The notes under the pieces: model-generated
The model's database searches: none
What the model saw: the letters and a program-made list of their open reading frames with translations, nothing else
Told to the model about the DNA's origin: nothing
Translations under genes and position numbers: made by a program
Source of the DNA: Phymorhynchus buccinoides
Lineage: Eukaryota; Mollusca; Gastropoda; Neogastropoda; Raphitomidae
Length of the DNA stretch: 64,000 bases
Assembly: GCA_017654935.2 (NCBI GenBank)
Contig: CM065700.1
Location: forward strand, 46,382,094 to 46,446,093
Reading direction: 5' to 3'
In this document: positions 62,806 through 64,000 of the stretch, piece after piece
How the letters are laid out: each line of letters opens with the position of its first letter
Position numbering within the stretch: position 1 is the stretch's first letter

Positions 62806-63774
62806 TCAAATGATAGGAACTGTATCTGATGGGATTATCTGCAGTTCTTCTTTAACAAATGCTCTTTGCGGTGTAGGTCGTGCCATATGGTTTGTCGTAT
62901 CAGTTTATCTTAAATAATACACGGGAGGATTCATTTCTATTATTCTTTTTATTTCGTACGGATCAATGCTCCAAATTGGGTCTGTTGCTCTTATGCAAGT
63001 GTCTCCTTCTGCTTCTCCAGGTGCATAAAGAAATCTTACTTTTACTCCAAATGGTATTAGTTGTTTTGTAATTGAATGTTGAATTGGCAAGTCAATTGTT
63101 TTCTTCTGTATTGCTTTTACTGGTCGGAGTCCAATGACCTTAGATTCTTCGTTATTCATGACACGCAGAACGGAGGGCAGTCTTCTAACCCATTCAGTGT
63201 TTCTAGTTGAATCAAGGAGTTCTCTATGGCATTGATAAGAGAAAAGTCTTTCTGCCAATTGTTTGTTAAAGTTTTCAACTAAAGCCTGAGATCTATGGTT
63301 TCCAGGAATACCCCTTTTAATAACGACTTTGTGTTTTAACAGTAGCTGATTGAATTGTCCTTTAAATTATTTTCCTTCATCAACTTGAATTAAACGAGGA
63401 TAGGTTAATGGACCGCGTCTATAGATTTCTTGTAAAGCGACAGAGACTGAAGTAGCACTTTTATCAGACAATGGTTCAGCATCTTTATATCTTGAAGAGA
63501 TGTTAACAACTGTAAGCGCGTATTTAAATCTTTTTCTTCTGAATAAATCATGAGGGAGGTATAGAAGATCCATTTGATGAGTGTCATTTGGTGTTGTGTT
63601 GACAAAGTGCGGTCTTTTAATTCGTTTAGGCGCTGGTAAATAGATTTGCCAAATAGCTTGTTTAGATAGCCATTCTTTTGCTGTTTGTTCAGTGACTCCA
63701 GCAGCTTGATTTAATTTTTGAATAGCAGTTAAACCTTTCCAATAACCTTTTGGTGAATAATAAATTTATTATTC
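62806..63774 (-). pseudogene. Polinton-type integrase, right-arm copy
   Basis: Mirror of 47,691-48,659. It shares the TAA after DEGK (63,367-63,369) and the same frame offset near the start. It differs in keeping ATG where the left arm has ATA, and in a further stop after NPPVYYLR (GAA to TAA) near 62,905. The three catalytic acidic residues are present but not in one frame-continuous protein. Confidence 0.82.
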
Positions 63775-63871
63775 ATTTTAATACTACACGTTTTTCGCGA
63801 TAAAATAAACAGCAGTCATACCAACTACAATAAAAGCTATTTCCTGGAGTTTTTGTTTTTCGGAAGTCGCT

Positions 63872-64000
63872 TCATTTCGGTGGTGGTAACTGAACTATTT
63901 CTTCTCCTGTCACTAAATAATACTCTTTAATAGCGTCGTCAACATTCTTAAAAGTGTAGGCTGCATGGTTTTGTAGTTTTAATTTGTTGTTAATGAAATC
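63872..64000 (-). pseudogene. coiled-coil membrane protein gene, right-arm copy, cut by window end
   Basis: Mirror of the 3' part of 47,288-47,593, with the same TGA after LPPPK. The amino end lies beyond the window. Confidence 0.6.

Larger units (their letters stand above)
55755..64000 (-). repeat. right arm of giant inverted repeat
   Basis: Reverse complement of 47,465-55,724. From 55,755 to about 59,300 I find only isolated substitutions (for example near 56,088 and 58,854) and no net length change. Further out there are more substitutions and several indels that break frames intact in the left arm. Confidence 0.98.

Overview
The window is eukaryotic and almost certainly molluscan, most likely a marine gastropod. 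Evidence: a split nuclear gene with GT-AG introns (LRWD1-like), the last two exons of a mitochondrial cobalamin adenosyltransferase gene (MMAB), tRNA-derived SINEs carrying the core widespread in molluscs, many short inverted-repeat elements (MITEs), a LINE 3' end, a DIRS-type retroelement and a Polinton-related element. There are no operons, ribosome binding sites or CRISPR arrays. Two runs of exactly 500 N (22,834-23,333 and 42,670-43,169) are scaffold joins, so the window is three contigs.

Layout. 1-9.3 kb: five consecutive plus-strand exons of an LRWD1-like WD40 protein; the introns are packed with MITEs, minisatellites and a SINE, and one acceptor region has been duplicated inside an expanded polypyrimidine tract. 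9.3-24.5 kb: poor assembly, with a LINE remnant, purine-rich low-complexity sequence, a 9.9 kb A homopolymer that cannot be taken at face value, a gap, and a G-rich contig start. 24.5-34.4 kb: repeats only, including a 161 bp palindrome, two related TGC/TAC arrays split by a hAT-like MITE, and a 1.5 kb satellite. 34.4-35.7 kb: the last two MMAB exons; the coding end of the final exon has been amplified into a 56 bp array of 15 copies. 35.7-45 kb: repeats, a LINE remnant, the second gap and a 69 bp minisatellite.

45.5-49.5 kb: a compact decayed mobile element. It has small membrane-protein genes on both strands of a shared promoter region, a Polinton-type DDE integrase (broken) and a FtsK/HerA-type ATPase (intact) facing the integrase. 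No DNA polymerase, protease or double-jelly-roll capsid gene is visible. This is the best candidate for a poorly described system. 49.5-52.7 kb: an RG-rich exon of unknown identity and more MITEs. 52.7-55.7 kb: a DIRS-like gag/reverse transcriptase pseudogene.

From about 47.5 kb to the end, the window is one giant palindrome: 55,755-64,000 is the reverse complement of 47,465-55,724 around a 30 bp centre that falls at the reverse-transcriptase catalytic motif. The inner 3.5 kb is almost identical between arms; the outer part differs by roughly one base per 100-150, the level expected between alleles or recent paralogues. It is either a real inverted duplication or a head-to-head misjoin.
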